DNA of 64,000 bases from assembly GCF_012971745.1 (NCBI RefSeq), contig NZ_CP048834.1, positions 5,217,001 through 5,281,000 of the forward strand. The letters run 5' to 3'. This document shows positions 18,347-29,150 of this stretch, piece after piece (position 1 is the first letter of the stretch; every line of letters starts with the position of its first letter). Source of the stretch: Starkeya sp. ORNL1 (lineage in GTDB: Bacteria > Pseudomonadota > Alphaproteobacteria > Rhizobiales > Xanthobacteraceae). A program made the position numbers and the translations under genes. The notes under the pieces are model-generated. The model made no database searches and had not been told where the DNA came from. It saw only the letters and a program-made list of their open reading frames with translations.

Positions 18347-18457
18347 ATCACGATGGATTTGGATCGGCTCGATCCAAATCCATGAACGTGATTGATTTTA
18401 TAAAGCGTGAGCATGATGTCGCCCGAAAACCGCTTCGCACTTTTCGGCATCATGCTC
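18347..18457. repeat. Composite repeat: 14 bp hairpin plus family B unit
   Basis: Hairpin arms ATGGATTTGGATCG (18351-18364) and its complement (18368-18381), followed by GAGCATGATG ... CATCATGCTC (18409-18457). It separates hyi from glxR and may act on transcript stability. Confidence 0.8.
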
Positions 18458-18487
18458 GCGACAGGTTTTTTTATCCGGCGCAGCGGT

Positions 18488-19273
18488 TCAGGCTGCGGCG
18501 CCGAGCGTCTTCAGCCAGCCGAGGCCGGCCGTGGTTTCGCCCTTGGGCTTGTATTCGCAGCCGACCCACCCGGCATAGCCGATGGCGTCGAGATGGCGGA
18601 ACAGGAATTCGTAATTGATCTCGCCGGTGCCCGGCTCGTTGCGGCCCGGATTATCGGCGAGCTGGATATGCGCGATCTGGGCGAGGTTGGCCTCGATGGT
18701 GCGGGCGAGATCGCCCTCCATGATCTGCATGTGGTAGATGTCGTACTGGATGAAGAGGTTGTCGGAGCCGACCTCGGCGATGATGTCCTTGGCCTGCTTC
18801 GTGTAGTTCAGGAAGAAGCCGGGAATGTCGCGGACATTGATCGGCTCGATCAGCAGCTTCAGGCCGGCATCCTTGATGCGGGGCGCGGCGTACTTCAGGT
18901 TCTCGACGAAGGTCTTGTGCAGTTCGGCCTTGTCGGCGCCGGCGGGAACGACGCCGGCGAGGATGTTCACCTGCGGGCAGCCGAGCGCGGTCGCGTAGGT
19001 GATCGCCTTGTCGACGCCGGCGCGGAATTCCTCGACGCGGTCCGGGAAGATCGCGATGCCGCGCTCGCCGGCGCCCCAATTGCCGGCCGGCAGATTGTGC
19101 AGCACCTGCTTCAGGCCATTGGCCTTCAGCTTGGCGACGAGATCCTCGACGGCGAAATCATAGGGGAAGAGATACTCGACGCCGGCAAAACCGGCAGCGG
19201 CGGCCTTCTCGAAACGATCGAGGAAGGGCACCTCGTTGAACAGCATGGTGAGATTGGCGGCGAAACTTGGCAT
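18488..19273 (-). CDS. hyi: Hydroxypyruvate isomerase
   Basis: 261 aa TIM-barrel isomerase converting hydroxypyruvate and tartronate semialdehyde. It matches Hyi family motifs: FAANLTMLFNEVPFLDRF at the start, LIEPINVRDIPGFFLN with a metal Glu, QYDIYHMQIMEGDL, and GCEYKPKGET near the C-terminus. It lies between gcl and glxR. SD AGGAG is 7 nt before ATG 19273. Confidence 0.93.
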   Translation of the reverse strand: MPSFAANLTMLFNEVPFLDRFEKAAAAGFAGVEYLFPYDFAVEDLVAKLKANGLKQVLHNLPAGNWGAGERGIAIFPDRVEEFRAGVDKAITYATALGCPQVNILAGVVPAGADKAELHKTFVENLKYAAPRIKDAGLKLLIEPINVRDIPGFFLNYTKQAKDIIAEVGSDNLFIQYDIYHMQIMEGDLARTIEANLAQIAHIQLADNPGRNEPGTGEINYEFLFRHLDAIGYAGWVGCEYKPKGETTAGLGWLKTLGAAA

Positions 19274-19410
19274 GAACCGCTCCTGAAAGGAACCCGGGAA
19301 AAGCTGGTGCTAGCGGGGCGTGTCCCGTGGAACACGCCCCGGACTTGAAGGCTGGAGCACGTATCCGTCGTACGCATGACGTCACGCGACGGAAAAGCGC
19401 CCCTTATGCC

Positions 19411-21177
19411 TCACGCCGTTTCCTTGACGCTTTCCAGCGGAATGTCGAGCACTTCCTCGAACTCGTTGACGGCGTCGATCTCGGCGCCCATCGCGATATT
19501 GGTGACGCGTTCCAGGATGAACTCCATCACCACCGGCACCTGGTGCTCTTCCATCAGCGCCTTGGCGCGGACGAAGGCGTCCTTGAACTCGTTCGGCGAG
19601 GAGACCCGCACCGCCTTGCAGCCGAGGCCCTCGGCGACCGCGACATGGTCGACACCATAGCCGGCATTCTCTTCGGCATTGATGTTGTCGAAGGCGAGCG
19701 AGACTTCGAAGTCCATGTTGAAGCCGCGCTGCGCCTGACGGATCAGGCCGAGATAGGAGTTGTTCACGACGACATGGAGGTAGGGCAGCTTGTGCTGCGC
19801 GCCGACCGCGAGCTCCTCGATGAGGAACTGGAAGTCATAGTCGCCGGAGAGCGCGACGATCTCGGCATCGGGATCGGCGGCGCGCACGCCGAGCGCGGCC
19901 GGCAGCGTCCAGCCGAGCGGGCCGGCCTGGCCGCAATTGATCCAGTTGCGCGGCTCATAGACCTTGAGGAACTGCGCACCGGCGATCTGCGACAGGCCGA
20001 TGGTGGAGACGTAGCGGGTGTTGCGCCCGAACGCCTCGTTCATCTCTTCATAGACGCGCTGCGGCTTCAGCGGGACGTTGTCGAAGTGGCTCTTGCGCAG
20101 CATGGTCTTCTTGCGGTCGAGGCACTCGCCGGCCCAGGCACTGCGGTTCTGCAGCTTGCCGGCGGCCTTGTATTCCTTCGCCACCTCGATGAAGAGGTCG
20201 AGCGCCGCGCCGGCATCGGAGACGATGCCGAGATCCGGCCCGAACACGCGGCCGATCTGGGTCGGTTCGATGTCGACATGGATGAACTTGCGGCCCTTGG
20301 TATAGACCTCGACCGAGCCGGTGTGGCGGTTGGCCCAGCGATTGCCGATGCCGAACACGAAGTCCGAGGCCAGCAGCGTCGCATTGCCATAGCGGTGCGA
20401 GGTCTGCAGGCCGCACATGCCGGCCATCAGGTCGTGGTCGTCGGCAATGGTGCCCCAGCCCATCAAGGTCGGGATGACCGGAACGCCGGTCAGCTCGGCG
20501 AACTCGACCAGCTTGTCGGAAGCATCCGCATTGATGACGCCGCCGCCGGAGACGATGAGCGGGCGCTCGGCCGCGTTCAGCATGGCGATCGCCTTCTCGG
20601 CCTGCTTGCGCGTGGCCTTCGGCTTGTAGACGGCGAGCGGCTCGTAGGTGTCCTCGTCGAACTCGATCTCGGCGAGCTGGACGTCGATCGGCAGGTCGAT
20701 CAGCACCGGGCCCGGACGGCCGGAGCGCATGACGTGGAACGCCTGCTGGAACACCATCGGCACCAGCGCCGGCTCGCGCACCATCACCGCCCACTTGGCG
20801 ACCGGCTTGGCGATCGATTCGATGTCGATGGCCTGGAAGTCTTCCTTATAGAGTCGCGCGCGCGGAGCCTGGCCGGTGATGCACAGGATCGGGATCGAAT
20901 CCGCGGCGGCCGAATAGAGGCCGGTGATCATGTCGGTGCCGGCCGGGCCGGAGGTACCGATGCACACGCCGATATTGCCCGCCTTGGCGCGGGTGTAGCC
21001 CTCGGCCATGTGCGAGGCGGCCTCGACGTGGCGGGCGAGGATATGGCGCGTCTTGCCGTGGGCGCGCATGGCGGAATAGAGCGGATTGATCGCGGCGCCG
21101 GGCACGCCGAAGGCAGTGGTGACGCCTTCCTTTTCCAGAACCCTTATCGCAGCATCGACGGCACGCATCTTGGCCAT
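19411..21177 (-). CDS. gcl: Glyoxylate carboligase (tartronate semialdehyde synthase)
   Basis: 588 aa ThDP enzyme condensing two glyoxylates to tartronate semialdehyde and CO2. Residue 51 is Val in [12 protein letters not shown], where nearly all other ThDP enzymes have Glu; this is the diagnostic feature of Gcl. The ThDP/Mg motif is GDYDFQF...VVNNSYLGL. The start at 21177 has GAGGAGG and gives normal length; the frame runs open to 21393 without SD. It is first gene of the operon. Confidence 0.96.
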   Translation of the reverse strand: MAKMRAVDAAIRVLEKEGVTTAFGVPGAAINPLYSAMRAHGKTRHILARHVEAASHMAEGYTRAKAGNIGVCIGTSGPAGTDMITGLYSAAADSIPILCITGQAPRARLYKEDFQAIDIESIAKPVAKWAVMVREPALVPMVFQQAFHVMRSGRPGPVLIDLPIDVQLAEIEFDEDTYEPLAVYKPKATRKQAEKAIAMLNAAERPLIVSGGGVINADASDKLVEFAELTGVPVIPTLMGWGTIADDHDLMAGMCGLQTSHRYGNATLLASDFVFGIGNRWANRHTGSVEVYTKGRKFIHVDIEPTQIGRVFGPDLGIVSDAGAALDLFIEVAKEYKAAGKLQNRSAWAGECLDRKKTMLRKSHFDNVPLKPQRVYEEMNEAFGRNTRYVSTIGLSQIAGAQFLKVYEPRNWINCGQAGPLGWTLPAALGVRAADPDAEIVALSGDYDFQFLIEELAVGAQHKLPYLHVVVNNSYLGLIRQAQRGFNMDFEVSLAFDNINAEENAGYGVDHVAVAEGLGCKAVRVSSPNEFKDAFVRAKALMEEHQVPVVMEFILERVTNIAMGAEIDAVNEFEEVLDIPLESVKETA

Positions 21178-21512
21178 GGCCAGTCCTCCTCGTCGCCTTG
21201 TCGTGTGGTTCCCCGCGGCTTCCGGCCGTCGGCGGGTGCGGACGGCGCTTGCGAAGGAGAAGTGCGGGTTACCCAAGCCTGGCGCGTTAGCAATCATCGC
21301 GGCTTCGGTGCGGCCGGGCGCTACAGGGACGCTGCCGGGGCCGGCGCCGGGCGGGATCGCCGACGTTTTCCGAAACCGGCGGGACCATCGCATGCCGGTC
21401 CTATTTCCGCAATACGGGATTGATTTCTAATTTGCAGAAAAAAGACGGATGCGGCTTTATGCTGCAAAGCCTATAAGACGGTGCCGGCACGGGCTGTGCG
21501 CGCCGGGAAGCT
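21178..21512. promoter_or_regulatory. Divergent gcl/iclR control region
   Basis: 335 bp without a gene. The imperfect palindrome TTTCCGCAATACGGGA (about 21405-21420) lies in the AT-richer part next to the iclR start and is the best candidate operator for the IclR protein. No other element was recognised. Confidence 0.35.
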
Positions 21513-22346
21513 TTGGATGGAAATTCGATGACAGACGTCGTGACGACGATCCGCCGCCGCGGCCGTCCTGCAAACGCCGGCAGCACGGAAACCGGCGGCG
21601 AGGTGCAGTCGCTGGACCGCGCCATTGCGCTGCTGGAAGTGCTGGCGCTGTCCGACGGCATGACGCTGAGCGAGGTGGCGCGGCGCGCCGAATTGCCGAC
21701 TTCGACGGTTCACCGGCTTTTGACGACGCTGGAGCGGCGCGGGCTGGTCGGCCACGAGCCGGCGAGCGGGCACTGGATGGTGGGGCTCGGGCTGTTCCGA
21801 ATCGGCTCGACCTATTTGCGCATCCGCAAGCTGCCGGAGATCGCCCGCACGCTGATCCGCGAACTCTCGCATGCGGTGGACGAGACGGTGAACCTGTCGC
21901 TGATCGATGGGCCGCAGCTCATCTGCGTGGCGCAGATGGAAAGCCATGCGGCGGTGCGCGCCTTCTTCCGCATCGGCGGCACCTTGCCGATCCACGCCTC
22001 GGGCGGCGGCAAGGCGATCCTCGCCGCGATGAATGCCGAGGCACGCCGCGCGTGGCTCGGCAATGACTCGCTGCCGCGCTTCACCGAGCACACCCATGTG
22101 AGCCGGCGCGCGCTGCAGACCGAGCTCACCACCATCGCCGAGCGCGGCTATTCGATCGATGACGAGGAGCACACGCCGGGCATGCGCTGCGTCGCCGCCG
22201 CGGTGCTCGACGAATGGCGCGAGCCGGTGGGCGCGCTCTCCATTTCCGCGCCGACGGTGCGCATGCCGCCGGAGCGCATCACCGACCTCGGCGCGCGCGT
22301 CGGCGCCGCGGCGCGGCGGCTGACCATGCTCTATTCAGGGCGGTAG
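21513..22346 (+). CDS. IclR-family regulator, probable controller of gcl operon
   Basis: 277 aa. Winged helix (about 35-95: SLDRAIALLEVLALSDGMTL and RAELPTSTVHRLLTTLE) followed by the IclR effector domain (IHASGGGKAILAAM about 168-181; GMRCVAAAVLDE). IclR proteins such as AllR/GclR sense glyoxylate or related acids and control gcl genes. Its divergent position beside gcl suggests this. The start may be ATG 21513 or 21528; neither SD is decisive. Confidence 0.88.
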   Translation: MDGNSMTDVVTTIRRRGRPANAGSTETGGEVQSLDRAIALLEVLALSDGMTLSEVARRAELPTSTVHRLLTTLERRGLVGHEPASGHWMVGLGLFRIGSTYLRIRKLPEIARTLIRELSHAVDETVNLSLIDGPQLICVAQMESHAAVRAFFRIGGTLPIHASGGGKAILAAMNAEARRAWLGNDSLPRFTEHTHVSRRALQTELTTIAERGYSIDDEEHTPGMRCVAAAVLDEWREPVGALSISAPTVRMPPERITDLGARVGAAARRLTMLYSGR

Positions 22347-22369
22347 GGCAGGCGGCTTCAGTTGCCTCA

Positions 22370-22417
22370 GAGCATGTTCCGCAAAAGTTGGAAGACTTTT
22401 GCGATGAGAACATGCTC
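22370..22417. repeat. Family B palindromic repeat
   Basis: GAGCATGTTCCGCAAAAGT ... ACTTTTGCGATGAGAACATGCTC arms between the convergent iclR and membrane protein genes. The element's CTAG end continues to 22433, and provides the stop codon of the next gene. Confidence 0.85.
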
Positions 22418-22430
22418 CAAGCTATCGAAT

Positions 22431-23987
22431 CTAGGGCGCTTCGATCCTGGTCGTGGTGCCGTCGGCGCGGATGATGGTTGCGCTTGTGTAGCGCGGCAGG
22501 TCGACGAAGGCTTCCTCGCCATCGAGGAAAACGCCGCCGCAGCCACGGCTCACCTCGATGAGGCCGGGCAGGTCGGTCAGGCTCAGTTGCTCATGGATGC
22601 CGCGGTGGAACAGCAGGTTGGCATAGCCGCGCACCTTGAGCGAGGAAACCAGCACGGCACAGCCGGGATCGATGACGCGCGCGACCTCGCCCGCTAGCGC
22701 GCGGTTGGCGGTGTCCGCGGCGATCCAGGCCGAGCGGGCATCGATGTCGTGGCGATAGGCCCGATAGCCCTGCATCGACGCGACGACGAGGCCGAGCGCG
22801 ATCGCCGCCCGTAGCCAGAACCGCGCCGCCGCAAATCCGAAGGCGATGATGAAGGCGGAGGGGATGATGAATTTCAGCCGGTCGAACGAGAACTGCATGG
22901 CGTGCTGGAGCAGCAGCAGGTTCTCGGCGAGCGGGATCGCGGCGAGGGCGAAAACCAGCAGCAGCACGCGCTCGCGTTTCGCGATGGGGCGGTGGGTGCG
23001 ATGCCACAGCAGCAGCACCAGCAACAGTGCGGCGATCACAACCAGGAACAGGCCGTAGGACAGCGCATACTCCGCGAAGGGATTGCCGGCCTGTCCCGAC
23101 GCCATGGCGCTGCGATTGAAGAAGCGCCGCGCGAAAGCCATCAGGGTCGGCAGCAAGCCTGCGGCGAGGCTGAAATGCAGCACGGTGATGAGGCCGGCCA
23201 GCATGGTCGCGACCACGATGCGGATCGCGAGGCGGCGCGAGGCTGTGCGCTCGTCGACCGCGAACCACAGCAGCAGCACGAGGCCGGCATTGAACACATA
23301 GGCGGTCCATTCGACCATCGGGCCGACGAACGCCATGAGGATGACGAACCAGGCGCCGCACGTGCCGGCCGGCTCGGCTTTGAGGTAGCGGAAGCAGGCA
23401 TAGAGCGAGACGATGAGCACCGGCTGGTAGAGCTCATGCACCCAATAGATCACGCCGAAGGATTGCAGCGCTTCGCGGCTGAACAGGCCGATGATGCATC
23501 CGGCGGCGGCAGCAGTCGCGGCCAGCCATGGGTCGCGGCCGGCATAGACCAGCAACCGGTACAGCAAGGCGAACAGCAGCAATGAGCTGACGAGCCCGAC
23601 GCTGGCGCTGAACAGAGCGAGGTTCTCAACGCTCGGCGCGATGCCGAGCAGCTTGAAGGTCAGATAGGGGGCGAGGAAGCCGGCGGGCTGGAAGCTGGTA
23701 TAGACATAGTCGCCGGTCGCGGTCGGGATGGTGCCGCCCCAGGGAATGCCCTTGTCGCCCGGCCGGCCGAGGCTGACCGTCGGCAGCAGCCAATGATGCG
23801 ACGGCGGGCTCTCACCGAGCGCGGTCACCGTCAGCAGCGCGTGATAGGTGGCTTCCAGATTCTGCGCGCCGACCGTGGCGTCGAACTGGTCGCGGCGCAG
23901 TTGAACGGTGAGCGACCACAAGAGAGCGAGAACGACCAGGCCGGCGAGGAAGGGGAGGACGTGCGTTCGCCTGGGCGTCGTCGCCAT
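22431..23987 (-). CDS. Polytopic membrane protein, GT-C-like
   Basis: 518 aa with an N-terminal TM helix, a periplasmic stretch (about 35-115), about nine more TM helices and a C-terminal soluble tail (about 425-518). The layout resembles GT-C glycosyltransferases (ArnT/PMT type), but no catalytic motif could be fixed. No cell-surface polysaccharide genes are adjacent. The TAG stop lies within the CTAG end of a mosaic repeat. The 507 bp upstream carries repeats and a terminator. Confidence 0.6.
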   Translation of the reverse strand: MATTPRRTHVLPFLAGLVVLALLWSLTVQLRRDQFDATVGAQNLEATYHALLTVTALGESPPSHHWLLPTVSLGRPGDKGIPWGGTIPTATGDYVYTSFQPAGFLAPYLTFKLLGIAPSVENLALFSASVGLVSSLLLFALLYRLLVYAGRDPWLAATAAAAGCIIGLFSREALQSFGVIYWVHELYQPVLIVSLYACFRYLKAEPAGTCGAWFVILMAFVGPMVEWTAYVFNAGLVLLLWFAVDERTASRRLAIRIVVATMLAGLITVLHFSLAAGLLPTLMAFARRFFNRSAMASGQAGNPFAEYALSYGLFLVVIAALLLVLLLWHRTHRPIAKRERVLLLVFALAAIPLAENLLLLQHAMQFSFDRLKFIIPSAFIIAFGFAAARFWLRAAIALGLVVASMQGYRAYRHDIDARSAWIAADTANRALAGEVARVIDPGCAVLVSSLKVRGYANLLFHRGIHEQLSLTDLPGLIEVSRGCGGVFLDGEEAFVDLPRYTSATIIRADGTTTRIEAP

Positions 23988-24107
23988 CGCCTCGTTCTCC
24001 TGGCCGAGTGTTTTGCTGTCGGTGGACGAGCGCTAGCACCGTTGGCTGAAGAAAGTGCTTCGGCGATCAGGGAAACGCGCGGGTATCGGGACGTCGCTCG
24101 GCTTGAG

Positions 24108-24209
24108 CATCCTTCGAGGCTCGCTGCGCTCGCACCTCAGGGTGACGTGGTCCTTTCTGAAGGCGACGTCATTCTGAGGTGCCCGGCAAAGCCGGGCCTC
24201 GAAGGATGC
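24108..24209. repeat. Family A palindromic repeat pair
   Basis: CATCCTTCGAGGCTCGC ... CACCTCAGGGTGACG and GACGTCATTCTGAGGTGCC ... GGCCTCGAAGGATGC. It lies between the membrane protein gene and the end of the oxalate cluster. Confidence 0.85.
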
Positions 24210-24250
24210 TCAAGCAGGAGGACTTCCGCTTGCACCCGCCCAAAAAAATT

Positions 24251-24272
24251 GCCGGCGCAGTGAAGCGCCGGC
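24251..24272 (-). terminator. Rho-independent terminator of the frc transcript
   Basis: 8 bp perfect stem (GCCGGCGC / GCGCCGGC) with a 6 nt loop and a seven-T run on the minus strand. It lies about 220 bp beyond the frc stop, implying a long structured 3' UTR that includes a second hairpin near 24450. Confidence 0.8.
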
Positions 24273-24297
24273 AGTCGCCTAGGAGGAACCGAACGTC

Positions 24298-24390
24298 ATG
24301 AGACTTGGTGCCGGCGCGGCCTTGCGGCCGGACCGGGCCAAGGTCCCAGAGGCGTCCTGCTCCGGGAGGCTCGTAAGCCGTCGCCAATAA
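24298..24390 (+). CDS. Possible small ORF, 30 aa
   Basis: AGGAGG ends 11 nt before ATG 24298, and the ORF stops at TAA 24388-24390. It lies antisense to the 3' UTR of frc. The peptide is Arg-rich (MRLGAGAALRPDRAK start) and matches nothing known to me. The strong SD is the only support. Confidence 0.15.
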   Translation: MRLGAGAALRPDRAKVPEASCSGRLVSRRQ

Positions 24391-24494
24391 CCGGGCGCGG
24401 CAAGCCGCGACCATCAGTGGAGGCGAGGGCGGAAGGCAGCGGTCCCGAGCCTGTCGGTTCGGGACCGGTAGAGCCGGGCGTCAGACCGAAATTG

Positions 24495-25745
24495 TCAGAC
24501 CGCCTTGGCGTCGTGCAGCTTCGTGATCTCTTCCTGCGAATAGCCGAGGTCGGCGAGCACTTCATTGGTGTGCTGGCCGAGCAGCGGCGAAGCGGTCACT
24601 TCCACGTCGAGGTCCGAGAACTTGATCGGGCTGCCGACGGTCAGGTACTTGCCGAGCTGCGGGTGCTCGACCTCGACCACGGTGCCGCTGGCGCGCAGCG
24701 ACGGGTCGTTGGCGATTTCCTTCATCGACAGCACCGGCGAGCAGGGGATGTCGAACTTGCGCAGGATGTCGACGGCTTCGAACTTCGTCTTGTCGGCGAG
24801 CCAGCTCTCGATGAAGGCGAAGATGTCGAAGATCTTGTCCTGGCGGGCGAGCGCGGTGTTGTAGGCCGGATCGTCGATCCACTCCGGCTTGCCGAGTGCG
24901 CGGCAGATCGGCGCCCAGGCATGGCCCTGGATGGTGAAGTAGATATAGGCGTTCGGGTCGGTCTCCCAGCCCTTGCACTTCAAGACCCAGCCCGGCTGAC
25001 CGCCGCCGCCGGCATTGCCGCCGCGCGGAACCACGTCCGAGAACTCGCCGTGCGGGTACTGCGGGTACTCTTCGAGATAGCCGAGGGCGTCGAGGCGCTG
25101 CTGGTCGCGCAGCTTCACGCGGCAGAGGTTCAGCACCGAATCCTGCATCGACACGGCGACCTTCTGGCCCTTGCCGGTCTTGTTCTTCTGGTGCAGCGCG
25201 GTGAGGATGCCGATGGCGAGGTGCATGCCGGTGTTGCTGTCACCGAGCGCCGCGGCGGACACGGTCGGCGGGCCGTCCCAGAAGCCGGTGGTGGAGGCCG
25301 CGCCGCCAGCGCACTGCGCGACGTTCTCGTACACCTTCAGGTCTTCATAGTGGTGGCCGTCGGAGAAGCCCTTCACCGAGGCGAGGATCATGCCCGGGTT
25401 GATGCCCTGGATGTTCTCCCAGCTGAAGCCCATGCGATCGAGCGCGCCCGGGCCGAAATTCTCGACCATGACGTCGGATTCCTTGATCAGCTTGGTCAGG
25501 ACTTCCTTGCCCTCGGGGGTCTTGGTGTCCAGCGTCAGGGAGCGCTTGTTGGAGTTCAGCATGGTGAAGTAGAGCGCGTCGGCGTCCTTCACATGGCGGA
25601 GCTGGGTGCGGGTGACGTCGCCGGAACCGGGACGCTCGACCTTGATGACGTCAGCGCCGAACCAGGCAAGGAGCTGCGTGCAGGCGGGACCGGCTTGCAC
25701 GTGCGTGAAATCGATAATCTTTATGCCTTCAAGCGGCTTGGTCAT
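24495..25745 (-). CDS. frc: Formyl-CoA:oxalate CoA-transferase, paralogue 1
   Basis: 416 aa CaiB/BaiF (class III) transferase. It moves CoA from formyl-CoA to oxalate, making oxalyl-CoA. Catalytic Asp169 in LGDSNTGMH, Gln17 in THVQAGP and the flexible glycine loop GGGGQPG (about 257-263) all fit the Oxalobacter enzyme. It is the distal gene of the cluster, in the same direction as oxc, with its own upstream box at 25784. Closely related to the adjacent copy at 25973. Confidence 0.95.
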   Translation of the reverse strand: MTKPLEGIKIIDFTHVQAGPACTQLLAWFGADVIKVERPGSGDVTRTQLRHVKDADALYFTMLNSNKRSLTLDTKTPEGKEVLTKLIKESDVMVENFGPGALDRMGFSWENIQGINPGMILASVKGFSDGHHYEDLKVYENVAQCAGGAASTTGFWDGPPTVSAAALGDSNTGMHLAIGILTALHQKNKTGKGQKVAVSMQDSVLNLCRVKLRDQQRLDALGYLEEYPQYPHGEFSDVVPRGGNAGGGGQPGWVLKCKGWETDPNAYIYFTIQGHAWAPICRALGKPEWIDDPAYNTALARQDKIFDIFAFIESWLADKTKFEAVDILRKFDIPCSPVLSMKEIANDPSLRASGTVVEVEHPQLGKYLTVGSPIKFSDLDVEVTASPLLGQHTNEVLADLGYSQEEITKLHDAKAV

Positions 25746-25783
25746 CTTGGTCGATTCCCTTTCAAGCGTTTAACTTTATTCCT

Positions 25784-25803
25784 GATACAGTATTCCAATA
25801 TGC
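25784..25803. promoter_or_regulatory. Candidate operator ATACAGTAT before frc 1
   Basis: GATACAGTATTCCAATATGC about 40 bp upstream of the start. The core ATAC-A-GTAT is a palindrome and is shared with the oxlT upstream region (31733-31741). The rest of the 227 bp frc-frc gap shows nothing clear. Confidence 0.45.
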
Positions 25804-25972
25804 CACCGCTCAGGAAGTGCCAACCCATCCGGCCTGTCGGCAGGGCGGATCGCGCGGTTTTTATCCCGCGCCCGTCCCGCCGCCTTGGCGGTTCAATCTT
25901 CTACCTTCCCGCAGCCATCGAAGCAGGCCCGCTTCCCGCCGGCTTCGTCGGTCCGCCAAGGCTGCCGATCGC

Positions 25973-27250
25973 TCACTCCGCGGCGAGGCGCACCGGTTCG
26001 CCGACCGCGCCGGACGCCTTGATCGAGGCGATCGCAGCGCCGTCGAGGCCGAGCACGCTGGCTAGGATCTCGTCGGTGTGCTCGCCGAGCAGCGGCGAAC
26101 GCTCGACGGCGACATCATTGTCCGACAGCTTGATCGGGTTGCCGACGGTGAGGTAGGTGCCGCGCACCGGGTGCTCCACTTCGACCAGCGTGCCGGTCTC
26201 GTAGAGCGACTCGTCCTCGGCGATCTCCTTCATGGAAAGGATCGGGCCGCAGGGGATGTCGAGCTTATTGAGGATCTCCATGGCCTCGAACTTGGTATGG
26301 GCCATGGTCCAGGCTTCGATGCGGGTGAAGATCTCGTTGAGGTGAGGCAGGCGCCCGGCGGCCGTCGCATAGTCCGGATTGGCCTTCCAGGTCGGCTCGC
26401 CGATCACGTCGCAGATCTTCTCCCAGACCGGGGCCTGGGTGATGAAATAGATATAGGCGTTGGGATCCTGCTCCCAGCCCTTGCACTTCAGGATGCGGCC
26501 GGGCTGGCCGCCGCCGGAATCGTTGCCGGCACGCGGGGTGGCCTCGCCGAACGGCACGCCTTCGCCATACTGGCTGTATTCGCGCAGCGGGCCGCGCTGC
26601 AGGCGCTGCTGGTCGCGCAGCTTGACGCGGCAGAGGTTCAGCACGCTGTCCTGCATGGCGCAGAGCACCTTCTGGCCCTTGCCGGTGAGGGTGCGCTGAT
26701 AGAGGGCGGTGACGATGCCGAGTGCGAGGTGGAGGCCGGTGCCGGAGTCGCCGATCTGCGCGCCGGTGACCATGGGCAGGCCGTCGCGGAAGCCGGTGGT
26801 CGAGGCCGAGCCGCCGGTGCACTGGGCGACGTTCTCATAGACCTTGCAATCCTCGAACGGACCGGCGCCGAAGCCTTTCACGGAAGCGAGGATGATGCGG
26901 GGATTGAGCTCCTGGATGCGCTCCCAGGTGAAGCCCATGCGATCGAGCGCGCCGGGGGCGAAGTTCTCGACCATGACGTCGCAGATCTTCACCAGTTCCT
27001 CGAGCACCTTCTTCCCCTGCGGGTTCTTGGTGTCGAGCGTGATCGAACGCTTGTTCGAATTCAGCATGGTGAAATAGAGACTGTCCGCATTCGGGACATC
27101 GCGGAGCTGCGCGCGGGTCACGTCACCTTCGCCGGGACGCTCCACCTTGATGACGTCGGCACCGAACCAGGCCAGCAGCTGCGTGCAGGTCGGGCCGGAC
27201 TGGACGTGGGTGAAGTCGAGGACGCGGACTCCGTCGAGTGCCTTGCCCAT
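25973..27250 (-). CDS. frc: Formyl-CoA:oxalate CoA-transferase, paralogue 2
   Basis: 425 aa. Same family and residues as the neighbouring copy: Gln17 in THVQSGP, Asp168 in IGDSGTGLH, loop SGGGQPG. The first 130 residues are strongly alike (for example [23 protein letters not shown]). It has a C-terminal tail about ten residues longer. SD GAGGAAG precedes ATG 27250. A tandem pair could reflect different CoA donors or acceptors; this cannot be decided from sequence. Confidence 0.94.
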   Translation of the reverse strand: MGKALDGVRVLDFTHVQSGPTCTQLLAWFGADVIKVERPGEGDVTRAQLRDVPNADSLYFTMLNSNKRSITLDTKNPQGKKVLEELVKICDVMVENFAPGALDRMGFTWERIQELNPRIILASVKGFGAGPFEDCKVYENVAQCTGGSASTTGFRDGLPMVTGAQIGDSGTGLHLALGIVTALYQRTLTGKGQKVLCAMQDSVLNLCRVKLRDQQRLQRGPLREYSQYGEGVPFGEATPRAGNDSGGGQPGRILKCKGWEQDPNAYIYFITQAPVWEKICDVIGEPTWKANPDYATAAGRLPHLNEIFTRIEAWTMAHTKFEAMEILNKLDIPCGPILSMKEIAEDESLYETGTLVEVEHPVRGTYLTVGNPIKLSDNDVAVERSPLLGEHTDEILASVLGLDGAAIASIKASGAVGEPVRLAAE

Positions 27251-27317
27251 GGGTCTTCCTCTCTTTCTGGAACCGCGCGGCTTATTGGGGCCGTTTCTTA
27301 TTGTTTTACAATCAGAT

Positions 27318-27346
27318 GCGTGGACGGAGCTGAGCTCCGTCCACGC
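27318..27346 (-). terminator. Hairpin between oxc and frc 2
   Basis: 12 bp perfect stem (GCGTGGACGGAG / CTCCGTCCACGC) with loop CTGAG, 14 bp after the oxc stop. The following T content is low, so it may protect or attenuate the transcript rather than stop it fully. Confidence 0.5.
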
Positions 27347-27359
27347 GGGTTAGGGTGGC

Positions 27360-29108
27360 TCACGCCTTCTTCTTCACGACGCTGGTCGGGTTGAGGCTGC
27401 CGATATTGCCGCTCTCGCTGCCAGCCGCCGGGTCGATGGCCGCGTTGATGAGGGTCGGGACGCCGCTGTCCATCGCCGCGTCGACGGCGCGCTTCAGCTC
27501 ATCGGGGGTCGTCACATGGACGCCGACGCCGCCGAACGCTTCCATCATCTTGTCGTAGCGGGAGTCCTTCACGAACACCGTCGTGCCCGGGTCCCGGCCG
27601 TTCGGGTCGGTGTCGGTGCCGCGATAGATGCCGTTATTGTTGAAGACGACGATGCAGACCGGGAGGTTGTACCGGCAGATCGTCTCGACCTCCATGCCGG
27701 AGAAGCCGAAGGCGCTGTCGCCTTCCACCGCCAGCACCGGCTTGCCGGTCTCGACGGCGGCGCCGACGGCGAAGCCCATGCCGATGCCCATCACGCCCCA
27801 GGTGCCGACGTCCAGACGCTTGCGCGGCTGGTACATGTCGATGATGCCGCGGGCGAGGTCGAGCGTGTTGGCGCCTTCATTAACCAGGATGGCGTCCGGA
27901 CGCTCCTTGATGACGGTGCGCAGCGCACCGAGCGCGCTGTGGAAGTCCATCGGCGAGGAGTTCTTCATCAGCCGCGGCGCCATCTTGGCGATGTTGGCTT
28001 CCTTGCGGGCGGCGATGTTGCCGGTCCACTCGGTGGAGGGGGCTTCCCACTTGCCGTCAATGCCTTCTAGCAGAGCGGAGACGCAGGAGCCGATGTCGCC
28101 GACCAGCGGGGCGACGATCTCGACGTTCGAGTCCATTTCCTTGGGCTCGATGTCGATCTGGATGAACTTCTTCGAGCCGGGCTCGCCCCAGGTCTTGCCC
28201 TTGCCGTGCGACAGCAGCCAGTTGAGGCGGGCGCCGATCAGCAGGACGACGTCCGAATCCTTCAGCACGGTCGAGCGCGCCGCGCCGGCCGACTGCGGAT
28301 GGGTGTCGGGCAGGATGCCCTTGGCCATGCTCATCGGCAGGAAGGGGATGCCGCTCTTCTCGATGAGCTGGCGGATCTCGTCGTCGGCCTGCGCATAGGC
28401 CGCGCCCTTGCCGAGAATGATGAGGGGACGCTTGGCGCTCTTCAGCACGTCAAGCGCGCGCTTGACGGCCGACGGCGCAGGGAGCTGGGCCGGGGCGGCG
28501 TCGATCACCTTGAGCAGCGACTTGGCGCCGGCGTCGGCATCCATGACCTGCGACAGCAGCTTGGCCGGCAGGTCGAGGTACACGCCGCCGGGACGGCCGG
28601 AGACCGCGGCGCGGATCGCGCGGGCAACGCCGATGCCGATGTCGGCGGCGTGCAGCACGCGGAAGGCCGCCTTGCAGAGCGGCTTGGCGATGGCGAGCTG
28701 GTCCATCTCCTCATAGTCGCCCTGCTGCAGGTCGACGATCTCGCGCTCGGACGAGCCGGAGATGAGGATCATCGGGAAGCAGTTGGTGGTGGCGTTCGCC
28801 AGCGCCGTCAGGCCGTTGAGGAAGCCCGGAGCCGAGACGGTGAGGCAGATGCCGGGCTTCTTGGTCAGGAAGCCGGCGATCGCGGCGGCATTGCCGGCGT
28901 TCTGCTCGTGGCGGAAGGAGATGACGCGGATGCCTTCGGCCTGCGCCATGCGGCCCAGGTCCGTGATCGGAATACCGGGCACGCCATAGATGGTGTCGAT
29001 GCCGTTAAGCTTGAGCGCATCGATGACGAGATGGAAGCCATCCGTCAGATCCTGCTCGGCGCCGGCTTCGGGTTTATTCACGTCGATAATCTGTGCTACT
29101 GCGGACAT
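27360..29108 (-). CDS. oxc: Oxalyl-CoA decarboxylase
   Basis: 582 aa ThDP enzyme turning oxalyl-CoA into formyl-CoA and CO2. Catalytic Glu68 lies in FRHEQNAG. The ThDP/Mg motif is [12 protein letters not shown] with NNNGIYRG about 30 residues on. An ADP-binding middle domain is expected in the family. ATG 29108 is preferred to the TTG at 29126 because GGGAGGG lies in between at SD distance. It sits 42 bp after the GntR gene, probably in one transcript. Confidence 0.95.
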   Translation of the reverse strand: MSAVAQIIDVNKPEAGAEQDLTDGFHLVIDALKLNGIDTIYGVPGIPITDLGRMAQAEGIRVISFRHEQNAGNAAAIAGFLTKKPGICLTVSAPGFLNGLTALANATTNCFPMILISGSSEREIVDLQQGDYEEMDQLAIAKPLCKAAFRVLHAADIGIGVARAIRAAVSGRPGGVYLDLPAKLLSQVMDADAGAKSLLKVIDAAPAQLPAPSAVKRALDVLKSAKRPLIILGKGAAYAQADDEIRQLIEKSGIPFLPMSMAKGILPDTHPQSAGAARSTVLKDSDVVLLIGARLNWLLSHGKGKTWGEPGSKKFIQIDIEPKEMDSNVEIVAPLVGDIGSCVSALLEGIDGKWEAPSTEWTGNIAARKEANIAKMAPRLMKNSSPMDFHSALGALRTVIKERPDAILVNEGANTLDLARGIIDMYQPRKRLDVGTWGVMGIGMGFAVGAAVETGKPVLAVEGDSAFGFSGMEVETICRYNLPVCIVVFNNNGIYRGTDTDPNGRDPGTTVFVKDSRYDKMMEAFGGVGVHVTTPDELKRAVDAAMDSGVPTLINAAIDPAAGSESGNIGSLNPTSVVKKKA

Positions 29109-29150
29109 CCCGTATTTCCCTCCCAAGACAATTCGGCGGGTTCTGCCGCC

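Noticed and set aside
19327..21423. 698-codon plus-strand open frame over gcl
   Set aside because: Antisense to the clear gcl gene; the translation has no family resemblance.
24298..24390. 30 aa ORF as a confident gene
   Set aside because: Kept only at low confidence: a good SD alone in GC-rich DNA, antisense to a 3' UTR, is weak support.
24417..28070. Long plus-strand open frames over frc and oxc
   Set aside because: All are mirror frames of minus-strand genes with strong family matches.
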